From the NCBI GenBank assembly GCA_038203525.1, contig JBBRDW010000008.1, positions 1 to 64,000 on the forward strand: a DNA stretch of 64,000 nucleotides, written 5' to 3'. Made by a program: the position numbers and the translations under genes. The notes under the pieces were generated by a model. That model saw only the letters and a list, made by a program, of their open reading frames with translations, did no database searches and was not told the DNA's origin. Shown in pieces: positions 37,218 through 45,797 of this stretch. Each line of letters opens with the position of its first letter. The first letter of the stretch is position 1. Origin of the DNA: Limnovirga sp038203525 (GTDB taxonomy: Bacteria > Bacteroidota > Bacteroidia > Chitinophagales > Chitinophagaceae).

Positions 37218-38642
37218 ATGCAACGGAGAAAATTTCTACAACAAACCGCACTCGCTTCGGCAGCACTGGCAGCAGCTAACTATTCATCGGCTGCAAACAA
37301 GGGCCTCGAATTTCCTTTAGTGCGCACCGCCGAAGCCAACCGAAAGTTTAAAAGTGTTGCTGTTGAAAAACTCATTAAAGAAGTAAAAAGCAAGATCGGC
37401 AATAAAGAAATCGGCTGGATGTTTGAGAACTGTTTCCCCAACACACTCGATACAACGGTAGATTTTGAAACCATCAATGGCAAGCCAGATACGTATGTAA
37501 TTACCGGCGATATAGATGCCATGTGGCTGCGTGACAGCACTGCGCAGGTTTGGCCATACATTCCCTTGTGTAAAGAAGATGCGGCATTAAAAGAACTGGT
37601 AAAAGGTGTAATTAATCACCAGGTTAAATGCATTTTAAAAGATCCTTATGCCAATGCTTTTTATAAAGATGTAAACAAAGTAAGCGAATGGAAGACTACC
37701 GATATTACTGATATGAAACCCGGCATTCACGAACGTAAATGGGAGATAGACAGCTTGTGTTATCCCATGCGCTTGAGTTATGGTTATTGGAAAGAAACCG
37801 GCGACACAACGCCCTTTGACGATCAATGGGTTGCTGCGATGAAGCTGATTGTAAAAACATTTAAAGATCAGCAAAGATTTCATGGGCAAGGGCCATACAC
37901 ATTTCAGCGCAATACTTCCTGGGCCACAGACGGCGTGCCTTTGAGCGGTTACGGCTATCCCGTAAAACCAAATGGATTAATCTGTTCCATGTTTCGCCCA
38001 AGCGATGACGCCACTGTATTTCCATACTTAATACCAAGCAATCTCTTTGCATACAGGGCGCTGGACCAAATCAATAAAATAGGAAGTGCAGCAAAAGAGG
38101 AAGAACTTTTTTCACAGGAAGTTCATGCTCTGTCGCAACAAATAAAAAACGCGGTATTTGCTGAAGGAATTATTGAACACAAAACATTCGGAAAAATATT
38201 TGCTTACGAAGTAAACGGCTTTGGCAGTTATAATTTAATGGACGATGCCAACGTTCCTTCGCTGCTCTCCCTCCCTTATCTCGGTATTCTTGATGAAGCA
38301 GATCCGGTGTATCGAAACACGAGGAATTATGTACTTTCCCAAAACAATCCTTTCTTCTTTAAAGGCATTGCTGCAGAAGGTGTAGGCGGCCCGCACGCAG
38401 GCATGGATATGATATGGCCATTGAGCATCATTATGCGTGGGCTTACCTCTGATAACGACGATGAAATAAAAATGTGCATAGATACTTTACAAAAAACACA
38501 CGCAGGTACTGGCTTTATGCATGAGAGTTTTAATAAAGATGATCCTAAGAATTTTACCCGCAAATGGTTTGCCTGGGCCAATACTATTTTTGGCGAATTT
38601 ATCTGGAAAGTTTACAGGGAAAGGCCGCATTTACTGAATTAA
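37218..38642 (+). CDS. GH125 family exo-alpha-1,6-mannosidase, probable Tat substrate
   Basis: The protein has 474 residues from the ATG at 37218. The frame is open to 37053, but that part is repeat-derived. The N-terminus MQRRKFLQQTALASAALAAA is a twin-arginine signal (RRKFLQ). The GH125 body follows: KEIGWMFENCFPNTLDTTVDF, DTYVITGDIDAMWLRDSTAQVWPYI, HERKWEIDSLCYPMRLSYGYWKETG, GLICSMFRPSDDATVFPYLIPSN and GPHAGMDMIWPLSIIMRGLTSDNDDEI. The family removes alpha-1,6-mannose and is often paired with GH92 in N-glycan or mannan degradation. The GH92 gene here is on the same strand, 9.5 kb upstream. Confidence 0.92.
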   Translation: MQRRKFLQQTALASAALAAANYSSAANKGLEFPLVRTAEANRKFKSVAVEKLIKEVKSKIGNKEIGWMFENCFPNTLDTTVDFETINGKPDTYVITGDIDAMWLRDSTAQVWPYIPLCKEDAALKELVKGVINHQVKCILKDPYANAFYKDVNKVSEWKTTDITDMKPGIHERKWEIDSLCYPMRLSYGYWKETGDTTPFDDQWVAAMKLIVKTFKDQQRFHGQGPYTFQRNTSWATDGVPLSGYGYPVKPNGLICSMFRPSDDATVFPYLIPSNLFAYRALDQINKIGSAAKEEELFSQEVHALSQQIKNAVFAEGIIEHKTFGKIFAYEVNGFGSYNLMDDANVPSLLSLPYLGILDEADPVYRNTRNYVLSQNNPFFFKGIAAEGVGGPHAGMDMIWPLSIIMRGLTSDNDDEIKMCIDTLQKTHAGTGFMHESFNKDDPKNFTRKWFAWANTIFGEFIWKVYRERPHLLN

Positions 38643-38739
38643 AAAATATCTTTCAACACATAGAAACATCGGCACATAGATATACACACTTATAAAACCA
38701 ATGTGTAGCTATATGTCTTTGTTTCTACGCGGTTGATTC

Positions 38740-38828
38740 TTCGCTTCGATAAAAGCTCCTTCAAATTCAGAACGTACAAGAGAGCGACGCAAGTAAAGCT
38801 TCATAGATTTTCAAAAGTCTGGTCAAAA
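38740..38828 (+). repeat. Interspersed repeat, subfamily A
   Basis: The core is at 38774-38792 with one change (GAGAGCGACGC). The inner module GATAAAAGCTCCTTCAAATT is to its left and the outer end AAAAGTCTGGTCAAAAAA to its right. Confidence 0.8.
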
Positions 38829-38863
38829 AAAAACCAACTGACTAAAAATTCAATTGGTTTTTA
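38824..38863. terminator. Bidirectional terminator
   Basis: AAAAACCAA and TTGGTTTTT flank an AT-rich loop of about 16 bases (CTGACTAAAAATTCAA), between the GH125 gene and the convergent lysozyme-like gene. A- and T-runs on the two sides would serve both strands. Confidence 0.7.
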
Positions 38864-38889
38864 TCAAAAGCAAAACTACCTGATTATAT

Positions 38890-39684
38890 CTATGCGCCCT
38901 TTGCTATATCACCAGTAAGATACTTTCCGGCAAGGCGGAAATAAGCATCCGATGTATTTCTACCAGCTTTACCATCTGCCAGCAGGTGTTCCCCTGCAAG
39001 GTTAAGCAACTTTTGTAGTTCCTGTGCTTTTGCTACAAAACGGTTTGGGGCAAAAGCTACGGTATCTCCTAATTGTTTTACTAGGGAAATTCTGTCAGGA
39101 ATCTGCACCGGCGCAGCCTGTGTTTCAGTTAACCTTCTTAATAAAATGGCAGCGCCACATTGTTTGGAAACTGCAGTGGGGCTATATACTTTATCTTTTA
39201 TAAATTTTCCTTTTTTATAGTGATTGCTATAGCTCCATAAATAGGGCGAGTTTATGTTTATTGTTGGGTTATGATACCCGTATCCATTGTAGGCTTCCAG
39301 CTTATAAAGAACACCAGGTATGCTCCAGTCTGTCCATTTGTCAAGGCCTTTCAACATAAGCGCATCTTCTGCACTAAACTCCCATGAAAAAGGCGGGTTC
39401 CCGTTTTGCGGCCGCCCTTTGGGTATCTGAACTGTTCGGGCTCTAAGCGAATCGCCATTGTGCAGGTGTGTACTAAAATTACTCCCCCCTTCCATGCTAT
39501 GTGTAATACCTATAAAATACCAGGGTATATTTAATTTATTGCCTACAGACTGGTAACGGCTTTTATTGCTGATGATCTTGCTGACAATAACACTTATTTC
39601 GGGGAGCTTGCTTGGGTCAACAATACAGGTATCAAAAAGTCGTTGATATTCTGATTGTAGTTGCGGGGTAAATGAGATGGCCAT
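38890..39684 (-). CDS. Lysozyme family protein (COG5526-like)
   Basis: The protein has 264 residues and no signal peptide. The N-terminal two thirds contain IPWYFIGITHSMEGGSNFSTHLHNGDSL, with a Glu and a THLHNGD segment as in COG5526-type lysozyme-like proteins, then TVQIPKGRPQNGNPPFSWEFSAEDAL and LYKLEAYNGYGYHNPTININSPYLWSYSNHY. The last ~50 residues (AQELQKLLNLAGEHLLADGKAGRNTSDAYFRLAGKYL) resemble a peptidoglycan-binding repeat (DGKAG-NT). Likely a murein hydrolase, but the lack of an export signal means delivery would need another route. Confidence 0.7.
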   Translation of the reverse strand: MAISFTPQLQSEYQRLFDTCIVDPSKLPEISVIVSKIISNKSRYQSVGNKLNIPWYFIGITHSMEGGSNFSTHLHNGDSLRARTVQIPKGRPQNGNPPFSWEFSAEDALMLKGLDKWTDWSIPGVLYKLEAYNGYGYHNPTININSPYLWSYSNHYKKGKFIKDKVYSPTAVSKQCGAAILLRRLTETQAAPVQIPDRISLVKQLGDTVAFAPNRFVAKAQELQKLLNLAGEHLLADGKAGRNTSDAYFRLAGKYLTGDIAKGA

Positions 39685-39790
39685 AATTTTATTTTTTAAG
39701 ATTTGAAGTTAATTTAAATGTTGCATTGAATAAAATAGGCCATCATTTTTTATGCGTGTTTTTTTGTTATTGCACCTTCTTATTTAGATA

Positions 39791-39878
39791 TTTTTTTTGG
39801 GCCCAGCCACAGAACATAAATGAATCTTCCGTTGCGTCGCACGCTTGTACACCTTTAGCATTATTCAGCAAAACAAGC
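39791..39878 (-). repeat. Interspersed repeat, subfamily A
   Basis: The core is at 39831-39850 (ACGCTTGTAC). The TTTTTTGGGCCCAGCC end faces the start of the lysozyme-like gene. The inner module runs to the stop codon of the membrane protein at 39878. Confidence 0.8.
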
Positions 39879-40540
39879 TATACTTCTTCATTTTTAAAAT
39901 CATCAATTACTTTTATAAACTCCATCGATTGCACAACGTAGGTCCATTCAGGCGTACCAAACAATAGTTTAAACCATTTTTTATTGCTGTTTTCAACAGA
40001 GATATTCTTAAACAGCCAAATAGCGGCAAGTGTAAATGCAAGTGCAATGGGAAATGGAATAAGCCAGAATTTTAATTCACCAAAATTAATCCATGAACTG
40101 TTCCACCAGCAGGTAACCCAAAGCGGCATTTGCAAAAATAAAATACGTGTAATAGTAATGGTAGACAACTGGAGCTCCGCTAATTTTTTTTGCGCATATA
40201 CAATGCTCTCGCTCAAATTAATTTGCTGTATAAGTACAATATGTTTAATATAAACAGCAACTGCAATAATGTTTACCATAATTATCATCGTTACTGAAAC
40301 GGTGAAATAAGGATTTATAAAATAAGTACCCCGAACGATGGCAGCTAAAAAAGCAATCCATACCATACCAAGAACTGCAACTGCAATTTTAAAGGCAGTA
40401 AGTTTTCTCAATTTTGAATTGGCTTTTTGCTTTTGCAAGGCTGAAACCAGGTCTGCATTTAATTGCATTACCTGCATCAATAAGTTTTCTTCTGTTCTGT
40501 TTTTGTAATCCTGTAAAAGATTGTCAATACTTGTTTCCAT
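39878..40540 (-). CDS. Membrane protein cotranscribed with an ECF sigma factor
   Basis: The protein has 220 residues. The N-terminal ~45 residues are cytoplasmic and helical (DNLLQDYKNRTEENLLMQVMQLNADLVSALQKQKANSK), followed by four predicted transmembrane segments (about 48-68, 77-97, 128-148, 155-175). It starts two bases after the sigma factor stop, so the two are certainly cotranscribed. That position is where anti-sigma factors usually lie, but no zinc-binding HxxxCxxC motif is seen. The anti-sigma role is therefore an inference from context. Confidence 0.65.
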   Translation of the reverse strand: METSIDNLLQDYKNRTEENLLMQVMQLNADLVSALQKQKANSKLRKLTAFKIAVAVLGMVWIAFLAAIVRGTYFINPYFTVSVTMIIMVNIIAVAVYIKHIVLIQQINLSESIVYAQKKLAELQLSTITITRILFLQMPLWVTCWWNSSWINFGELKFWLIPFPIALAFTLAAIWLFKNISVENSNKKWFKLLFGTPEWTYVVQSMEFIKVIDDFKNEEV

Positions 40541-40542
40541 TG

Positions 40543-41049
40543 TTAATTGTTTTTTTTAAATTTTTGTTTTAGTTTATCTTTTATCCGGCTGATTTTTGTG
40601 GTAACGTTTGTTTCTGTAATACCCAGTATTTCTCCAATTTCTGCTGCCGGTTTTGCATCAAGATAAAGTAACATCAATGCTCGGTCCAATTCGGGTAATT
40701 GGTTGATGAATTGCTGCAGCAGTATAAAATGTTGTTCCTTTTCATTTGAACATTCCTCAGCTGTATTCAAAGCTGCTTCATTTTCATCCAAGGGAATAAC
40801 GGTCGCATTTCTTTGTGTTTTACGATAAAAAGAAATAGCAACATTTAATGCAACACGGTACATCCACGTAGAAAACTTATTGGTATCATTAAAACTAGCA
40901 GACGATTTCCATAGTTCAAAGACCATTTCCTGGGCAAGGTCTTCGCGGTCGCTTTTATTGGGACAATAGGAATTACAGATTCTGAAAATAATCGCTTTGT
41001 TTTCCTGAATGAGTTTAAGAAATATTTCTTTTTGGCTTTGCGTTTCCAT
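40543..41049 (-). CDS. RNA polymerase sigma factor, ECF family
   Basis: The protein has 168 residues. Region 2 shows IFRICNSYCPNKSDREDLAQEMVFELWKSSASFNDTNKFSTWMYRVALNVAISFYRK (-10 recognition and core binding). Region 4 shows LPELDRALMLLYLDAKPAAEIGEILGITETNVTTKISRIKDKLKQ, a helix-turn-helix for -35 recognition. The linker is short, as in ECF factors. It heads a two-gene operon with a four-helix membrane protein. The regulon is unknown. Confidence 0.92.
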   Translation of the reverse strand: METQSQKEIFLKLIQENKAIIFRICNSYCPNKSDREDLAQEMVFELWKSSASFNDTNKFSTWMYRVALNVAISFYRKTQRNATVIPLDENEAALNTAEECSNEKEQHFILLQQFINQLPELDRALMLLYLDAKPAAEIGEILGITETNVTTKISRIKDKLKQKFKKNN

Positions 41050-41139
41050 TGCTTTTGTAATATGCTCTATACTATTATTCGCTAAGAGCGAAGAAAAATC
41101 ACAGCGAAAGGAAAATTTCTTTTAGATGCACATTGCTAT

Positions 41140-41205
41140 GGCGCACAAGCATTCCTCTATGGAGGGAAGTATAGCTTCATAGAAAGAATAAAAGCCGGGC
41201 TGCTA
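41140..41205 (+). repeat. Interspersed repeat with replaced core
   Basis: GCACAAG at 41143-41149 and AGCTTCATAGAAAGAATAAAAGCCGGGCT at 41173-41201 match the family ends. The core between them is replaced by the inverted repeat TTCCTCTATGGAGGGAA. Confidence 0.6.
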
Positions 41206-41214
41206 AAATTGCAA

Positions 41215-42822
41215 TTATACTTTAAGCGTATCGATGATTGTTTGGGCGGCCATTCTGCCTGTTTCGGCTCCGCCATTCATAAAGCCCTGGAAGTTGTAAC
41301 TGCAATGCTCGCCTGCAAAATATAAATTACCAACCGGCTCGCCTTCGCTGCCTGCCATGCTGGTGTACTGCCCAACTTTATACGATACATAACTTGCTTT
41401 TGAATAAACATATCCGGGCCAGTTCCACAACTGAAAATTATTATTAAACTGTGCCGCCACGCCGGGAAAAACGCCATCAAGCGCTTTTACATATTTATCT
41501 CTCGCAGCAGTTACCTCCATGTTACCAACTTCAATACCAGCCTTGCCCCCGGGGAAAATTGTATAACCTCCGGGGCCTGTATTATTGTGCTGCATTTGCG
41601 TATGATCGTAACCATTCATCATGCCGTTATCAGAAAAAGCATAACCAGCATAGCCCTGTTTGCGCCATACCCTTTCATTTACACCAATAAACATTTTTGA
41701 ATTGCTGCCATAGCCAAGATTGTTGATGGCGTTCATTTTCCAGTCGGGCAGCGGAACCTGCATGTCCACTTCGCGGAGTACCGTGAAGGGCAGGGTTATT
41801 AAAACAATATCTGCGGTTGCTCCAATATTGCCGGCACCTGACATTTTAAAATTAAGCCGGTAAGTTTTATCAGGGTTTTGTTTTATAGAAGTAAGAAAGT
41901 GATTGGTCAACACATAGTCCTGCATTTCATTGGCGAGTGCTTCACATATTTTATGGTTACCGCCAACCACAGAATAACGTTCATCACTTTCACCATATAA
42001 TTTATATTCATTTTCATCACCGGGATCGAACACTGCAAGAAAACTTATCGCCGATTGTTCGGTTGCTTCCATACCATATTCGCAGGTATAACTGTTATAA
42101 ATAAAATCACGGAACCAGCCTTTTATGCCAAGGCTGTCTATGTAATGCATAATGCTCATACTATCGAGCCTTAAATCATCGGCAGAATGACTTTTATAAC
42201 TGATCTCGTCGCTTAGTGAGTCAATATCTTTTTTTATTTGCGCTGTGTAAGGATGCAGTTCCTGCAACACATCTTTAAGGTGGTAATATTGCCCGTTAAA
42301 GAAATAAGCAAATTCTTCCAGCGCAAGTTCCGATGGTTCACGCCTGTCTATCATATTGAGGTTAAAATGCTTTACAAGACTGAGCATATCTTCGTGATCA
42401 CTGTCAATAAATTCTCCGCCCATTTCTGTCCAAAGGCCCTCTCCCATCATATCGTTAACGCTCATTATTCTACCGCCAATTCGTGGGCTGCCTTCATAAA
42501 TATTTGCGTTATACCCAGCCTGTTTTAAAATGTACGCTGCATGCAAGCCGGCAATGCCTGCACCAATGATTGCAATGCTGGGCTGCTCTTTTATTTTCGT
42601 CCGATCTGAGCATGACTCGTACAATCCGGCAAGACCAAAAAATGCGGCAGCTTTAGCCGTATCAGAAATAAATTGACGCCGCGAAAACATATGTAATTTT
42701 TGCGCTTCTACTATAGCTTCCACATCAGTAATATTATGCTCTTGCGCATGCACTGACAAGCGGAATAATTGCTTTAACTTCTGAAGCGAAACTCCTTTTA
42801 CCGATTTTTTATACCCCGGCAT
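41215..42822 (-). CDS. Flavin amine-oxidase family protein
   Basis: The protein has 535 residues from the ATG at 42822. A second ATG (42690, residue 45) begins MFSRRQFISDTAKAAAFFGLAGL, a twin-arginine-like signal, and may be the true start; the first 44 residues would then be spurious. The FAD site is SIAIIGAGIAGLHAAYILKQAGYNANIYEGSPRIGGRI, and the C-terminus NLYFAGEHCSYNFQGFMNGGAETGRMAAQTII closes the flavin pocket as in monoamine oxidases. GYTIFPGGKAGIEVG lies in the substrate domain. It is likely an exported oxidase of an amine or amino acid; the substrate is not known. Confidence 0.87.
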   Translation of the reverse strand: MPGYKKSVKGVSLQKLKQLFRLSVHAQEHNITDVEAIVEAQKLHMFSRRQFISDTAKAAAFFGLAGLYESCSDRTKIKEQPSIAIIGAGIAGLHAAYILKQAGYNANIYEGSPRIGGRIMSVNDMMGEGLWTEMGGEFIDSDHEDMLSLVKHFNLNMIDRREPSELALEEFAYFFNGQYYHLKDVLQELHPYTAQIKKDIDSLSDEISYKSHSADDLRLDSMSIMHYIDSLGIKGWFRDFIYNSYTCEYGMEATEQSAISFLAVFDPGDENEYKLYGESDERYSVVGGNHKICEALANEMQDYVLTNHFLTSIKQNPDKTYRLNFKMSGAGNIGATADIVLITLPFTVLREVDMQVPLPDWKMNAINNLGYGSNSKMFIGVNERVWRKQGYAGYAFSDNGMMNGYDHTQMQHNNTGPGGYTIFPGGKAGIEVGNMEVTAARDKYVKALDGVFPGVAAQFNNNFQLWNWPGYVYSKASYVSYKVGQYTSMAGSEGEPVGNLYFAGEHCSYNFQGFMNGGAETGRMAAQTIIDTLKV

Positions 42823-42877
42823 ATTAATTGATTTACAATTGAACTTTGAAGATAAAGTTTTGTTTTGAAATTATTTA

Positions 42878-43080
42878 TTGACCGGGCTCACGAACATTTA
42901 TGATCGTCCGTTGCGTCGCACTCTTGTACGTTCAAATATTCTATTTAGCTTTTATCGCAGCGTAGTTCAAAGCGTAACGGGCTTCCTGCCATTGAGAGGC
43001 TTCCGAAGCAATCCCCTGCCATGCGTTAATGTTAAATTCATGTTATGCCAGGAGATTGCTTCGTGCCTCGCAATGAAGCG
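42878..43080. repeat. Interspersed repeat (A) followed by nested-type cassette
   Basis: The minus-oriented arm has a perfect core at 42911-42929 and its GACCGGGCTCAC end near 42880, facing the flavoprotein start. Immediately inside, 42989-43079 is a third copy of the cassette seen at 456-547 and 9320-9416 (CCATTGAGAGGCTTCCGAAGC... GAGATTGCTTCGTGCCTCGCAATG). Here no closing plus-oriented arm is present; the cassette ends at the stop codon of the next gene. Confidence 0.85.
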
Positions 43081-43084
43081 GAGT

Positions 43085-44317
43085 TTATCTAAAGAAAATA
43101 TACGCAATAAATATAGCGGCAATAACACCAATAAAATCTGCAGCCATACCAGCCCAAACAGAATAACGGACATTTTTTATTCCAACACTTCCAAAGTACA
43201 AAGCAAGAATGTAAAACGTGGTATCTGCACTCCCCTGGAAGGTACAGGCAACTTTACCAACAAAACTATCAGGGCCGTAAGTTTTCATTGCATCGATCAT
43301 TAAGCCACGTGCGCCGCTACCACTGAATGGTTTCATAATAGCAGTTGGCAATGCAGGAACAAAATCTGTATTTACGCCGGTTAAATGCAGCAGGTAAGCA
43401 ACGCCATCTGTAATATAACCAAGTGCTCCGCTGTCCCTGAAAACACGAATGGCCACAAGCATTCCAACCAGGTAAGGAATAATTTTTAATACCACATTAA
43501 AGCCTTCCTTCGCTCCTTCAATAAATGCATCGAACACAGAAACTTTTTTCCATACGCCACCAAGAATAATTGTAACGATGATAACTAACAAAACAAGATT
43601 ACCCGAAACTGCACTGAAGGTATTTTTCATTTCAGGGCTCATGAAATAAACGCCCACCATTAAAGCCACAACAAATAAAAGAATAGCGCTAATCCATGAT
43701 ATAAAAACAATATCCCATTTAAGCTTTTGCTTTATACCCACCACAAAAATTGCAGCCAGCGTTGTTATTACTGTTCCTAAAACACAGGGAATAAAAACAC
43801 TGGTTGCATCGGTAGAACCGGCGGCAAGGCGATAAGTAAAAATTGAAAGTGGAATTAAGACAAGTCCGCTGGTGTGCAGCACCAGAAACATTATCTGCGG
43901 GTTTGATGCGGTGCCTTTATTTGGGTTAATATCTTCCAGGCTTTGCATGGCTTTTAAACCAAAAGGCGTTGCAGCATTATCGAGCCCGAGCATGTTGGCG
44001 CTGAAGTTCATTACCATTTGACCCATGGCGGCGTGGCCATCCGGCACTTCGGGGAACAACCTTTTCATGAAAGGGTTGAGCCTGCGTGCCAGCCAGTTAA
44101 TGGCGCCAGCTTTTTCAGCAATGTTCATCAGGCCGAGAAAAAAAACCATTGTGCCTGCAAGGGAGAAAGCTACATCAACTACCGAAGATTTTGCAGAGTC
44201 GAAAATACCATCAACAAGGGTTTTGAAAATGGTGGTATCGCCAAGAAAAATTGACTTGATCAACGCAATAACAAAAGCGATTACAATGAAAGCAACCCAA
44301 ACGATGTTTAATGCCAT
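43085..44317 (-). CDS. Fused SpmA/SpmB-like nucleoside-recognition (gate) membrane protein
   Basis: The protein has 410 residues from the ATG at 44317 (MALNIVWVAFIV). The frame extends to 44386 but that part crosses a GC palindrome (CCGCCTCAGGCGG) and lacks conservation. The N-terminal half is SpmA-like (VDVAFSLAGTMVFFLGLMNIAEKAGAI, FPEVPDGHAAMGQMVMNFSANMLGLDNAATPFGLKAM). The C-terminal half is SpmB-like (EGAKEGFNVVLKIIPYLVGMLVAIRVFRDSGA, LPTAIMKPFSGSGARGLM, FQGSADTTFYILALYFGSVG). There are about ten helices. In spore formers the two halves are separate maturation proteins; in non-sporulating Bacteroidota the fused form has no known substrate. Confidence 0.87.
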   Translation of the reverse strand: MALNIVWVAFIVIAFVIALIKSIFLGDTTIFKTLVDGIFDSAKSSVVDVAFSLAGTMVFFLGLMNIAEKAGAINWLARRLNPFMKRLFPEVPDGHAAMGQMVMNFSANMLGLDNAATPFGLKAMQSLEDINPNKGTASNPQIMFLVLHTSGLVLIPLSIFTYRLAAGSTDATSVFIPCVLGTVITTLAAIFVVGIKQKLKWDIVFISWISAILLFVVALMVGVYFMSPEMKNTFSAVSGNLVLLVIIVTIILGGVWKKVSVFDAFIEGAKEGFNVVLKIIPYLVGMLVAIRVFRDSGALGYITDGVAYLLHLTGVNTDFVPALPTAIMKPFSGSGARGLMIDAMKTYGPDSFVGKVACTFQGSADTTFYILALYFGSVGIKNVRYSVWAGMAADFIGVIAAIFIAYIFFR

Positions 44318-44417
44318 ACCCGCATTCCGCCTCAGGCGGAGAATTTGATGAAACCCTAAAGTAAAATAAAGTTTCGACTTATACACGGCAATGTTACTTT
44401 TGCCGCTCGAAAACGGG

Positions 44418-44511
44418 AACTGGCTGTTGAAAGCTGAATAGAATTCTAACGTACAAGTGTGCGACGCAAGGAACGATCAATAGTTATTCATTAGCCGGGT
44501 TCAAAAAAATA
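44418..44511 (+). repeat. Interspersed repeat, subfamily A
   Basis: The core is at 44451-44469 (GTACAAGTGTGCGACGCAAG). The inner module GAAAGCTGAATAGAATTC is on the left and the outer end TAGCCGGGTTCAAAAAAAT on the right, 28 bases before the ychF start. It is one of the fullest matches to the family consensus. Confidence 0.88.
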
Positions 44512-44538
44512 TAAACTGTAAACTACAAAATTTTAAAT

Positions 44539-45636
44539 ATGGCTTTACAAGCTGGAATTGTGGGATTGCCAAATGTGGGGAAATCTACTTTATTTAATGC
44601 ATTGAGCAATGCAAAGGCACAGGCGGCTAATTTTCCGTTCTGTACCATTGAACCGAATATTGGCGTAATTACGGTACCTGATGAGCGGCTGATTGTGCTG
44701 GAAAAATTAGTGAAGCCCAATAAAGTGGTGCCTACAACAGTGGAAATTGTAGACATTGCCGGCCTTGTAAAAGGCGCCAGTAAAGGGGAAGGTTTGGGCA
44801 ACCAGTTTTTGGGAAACATTCGTGCTACGGATGCTATCATCCACGTGCTGCGCTGCTTTGATGATGACAATGTGATTCACGTAGATGGCAAGATTGACCC
44901 TGTGAGTGATAAAGAAATTATTGATACCGAACTCCAGTTAAAAGACCTTGACAGTGTTGACAAGAAAATAAACAAGACGGAGAAATTAATAAAGACTGAT
45001 AAAGATGCGCCTGCTGCATTAGTTGTGCTGAAAGATTTAAAGAATCATCTTGAGCAAGGCAAAAATGCACGTGGTTTTGAAGTAAGCAAAGATGATAAAG
45101 AAAAATATTTAGCTGATATTTTTATGCTTACGATGAAGCCGGTGATCTATGTTTGTAATGTTGACGAGAAATCTGTTGTTAGCGGCAACCATCACACAAA
45201 AGCTTTGATGGAAGCAGTGAAAAGCGAAAACGCTGAGATACTTTTTGTTAGTGCAGAAATTGAAAGTGAGATTGCTGTTATGGAAAGTTTTGAAGACAGG
45301 CAATTGTTTTTGGAAGACATGGGGCTGCATGAAAGTGGTGTAGCGAGGTTAATAAAATCTACTTACAAAATTTTAAATCTTGCTACTTATTTTACTGCTG
45401 GTGTACAGGAGGTTCGTGCATGGACCATTACAAAAGGCATGCTTGCACCGCAGGCGGCAGGCGTTATTCATACCGATTTTGAAAAGGGTTTTATACGCGC
45501 TGAAGTTATTAAGTATACAGATTTTGTAAAACTTGGTACAGAGGCTGCATGCAGGGAAGCCGGTAAGTTAGCAGTGCAAGGGAAAGATTATACAGTTGAA
45601 GACGGGGATATAATGCACTTTCGATTTAATGTGTAG
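44539..45636 (+). CDS. ychF: Obg-related ribosome-binding ATPase YchF
   Basis: The protein has 365 residues, full length. The P-loop GLPNVGKSTLFNAL and the switch region NFPFCTIEPNIGVI are followed by VDIAGLVKGASKGEGLGNQFLGNIRATDAI and an NVDE motif that replaces the NKxD motif of true GTPases and gives ATP preference. A coiled-coil insertion (about 130-185) and the C-terminal TGS domain (LATYFTAGVQEVRAWTITKGMLAPQAAGVIHTDFEKGFIRAEVI) are present. It is a conserved translation-associated ATPase, monocistronic with its own terminator. Confidence 0.97.
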   Translation: MALQAGIVGLPNVGKSTLFNALSNAKAQAANFPFCTIEPNIGVITVPDERLIVLEKLVKPNKVVPTTVEIVDIAGLVKGASKGEGLGNQFLGNIRATDAIIHVLRCFDDDNVIHVDGKIDPVSDKEIIDTELQLKDLDSVDKKINKTEKLIKTDKDAPAALVVLKDLKNHLEQGKNARGFEVSKDDKEKYLADIFMLTMKPVIYVCNVDEKSVVSGNHHTKALMEAVKSENAEILFVSAEIESEIAVMESFEDRQLFLEDMGLHESGVARLIKSTYKILNLATYFTAGVQEVRAWTITKGMLAPQAAGVIHTDFEKGFIRAEVIKYTDFVKLGTEAACREAGKLAVQGKDYTVEDGDIMHFRFNV

Positions 45637-45669
45637 AACCTTTACCAGAAAGGATTACAGCAAAATTTT

Positions 45670-45705
45670 TAAAGCCGTTTCATTTATTTGAAGCGGCTTT
45701 TTTTA
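45670..45705 (+). terminator. Rho-independent terminator of ychF
   Basis: AAAGCCGTTTCA / TGAAGCGGCTTT forms a hairpin with a short loop, followed by a T-run (TTTTTTT). It is centred about 50 bases past the ychF stop. Confidence 0.9.
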
Positions 45706-45712
45706 TTGCAAT

Positions 45713-45797
45713 GTTTTGAGCCAGGCTGAGGAAAAAGTGTGAGGCTTTAGTTCCGCATCAGGCAGACTCGTGTACGGCTTTTATGGCAGCAAAAGTT
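45713..45797 (-). repeat. Interspersed repeat with replaced core
   Basis: The outer end TTTTGAGCCAGGCTGAGG (45714-45731) and inner GTGTACGGCTTTTATGGCAGC (45770-45790) match the family. The core is replaced by CCGCATCAGGCAGA. Further right, GTGGCCGGGCCAAAATC (46011-46027) may be the decayed outer end of a partner. The rest of the 45637-46269 gap is AT-rich with no gene I can support; a 69-codon frame at 45783 starts in the repeat. Confidence 0.6.

Noticed and set aside
42878..43303. 141-codon plus-strand frame upstream of and overlapping the gate protein gene
   Set aside because: Repeat-derived at its start and antisense to the well-supported SpmA/SpmB-like gene for the rest.
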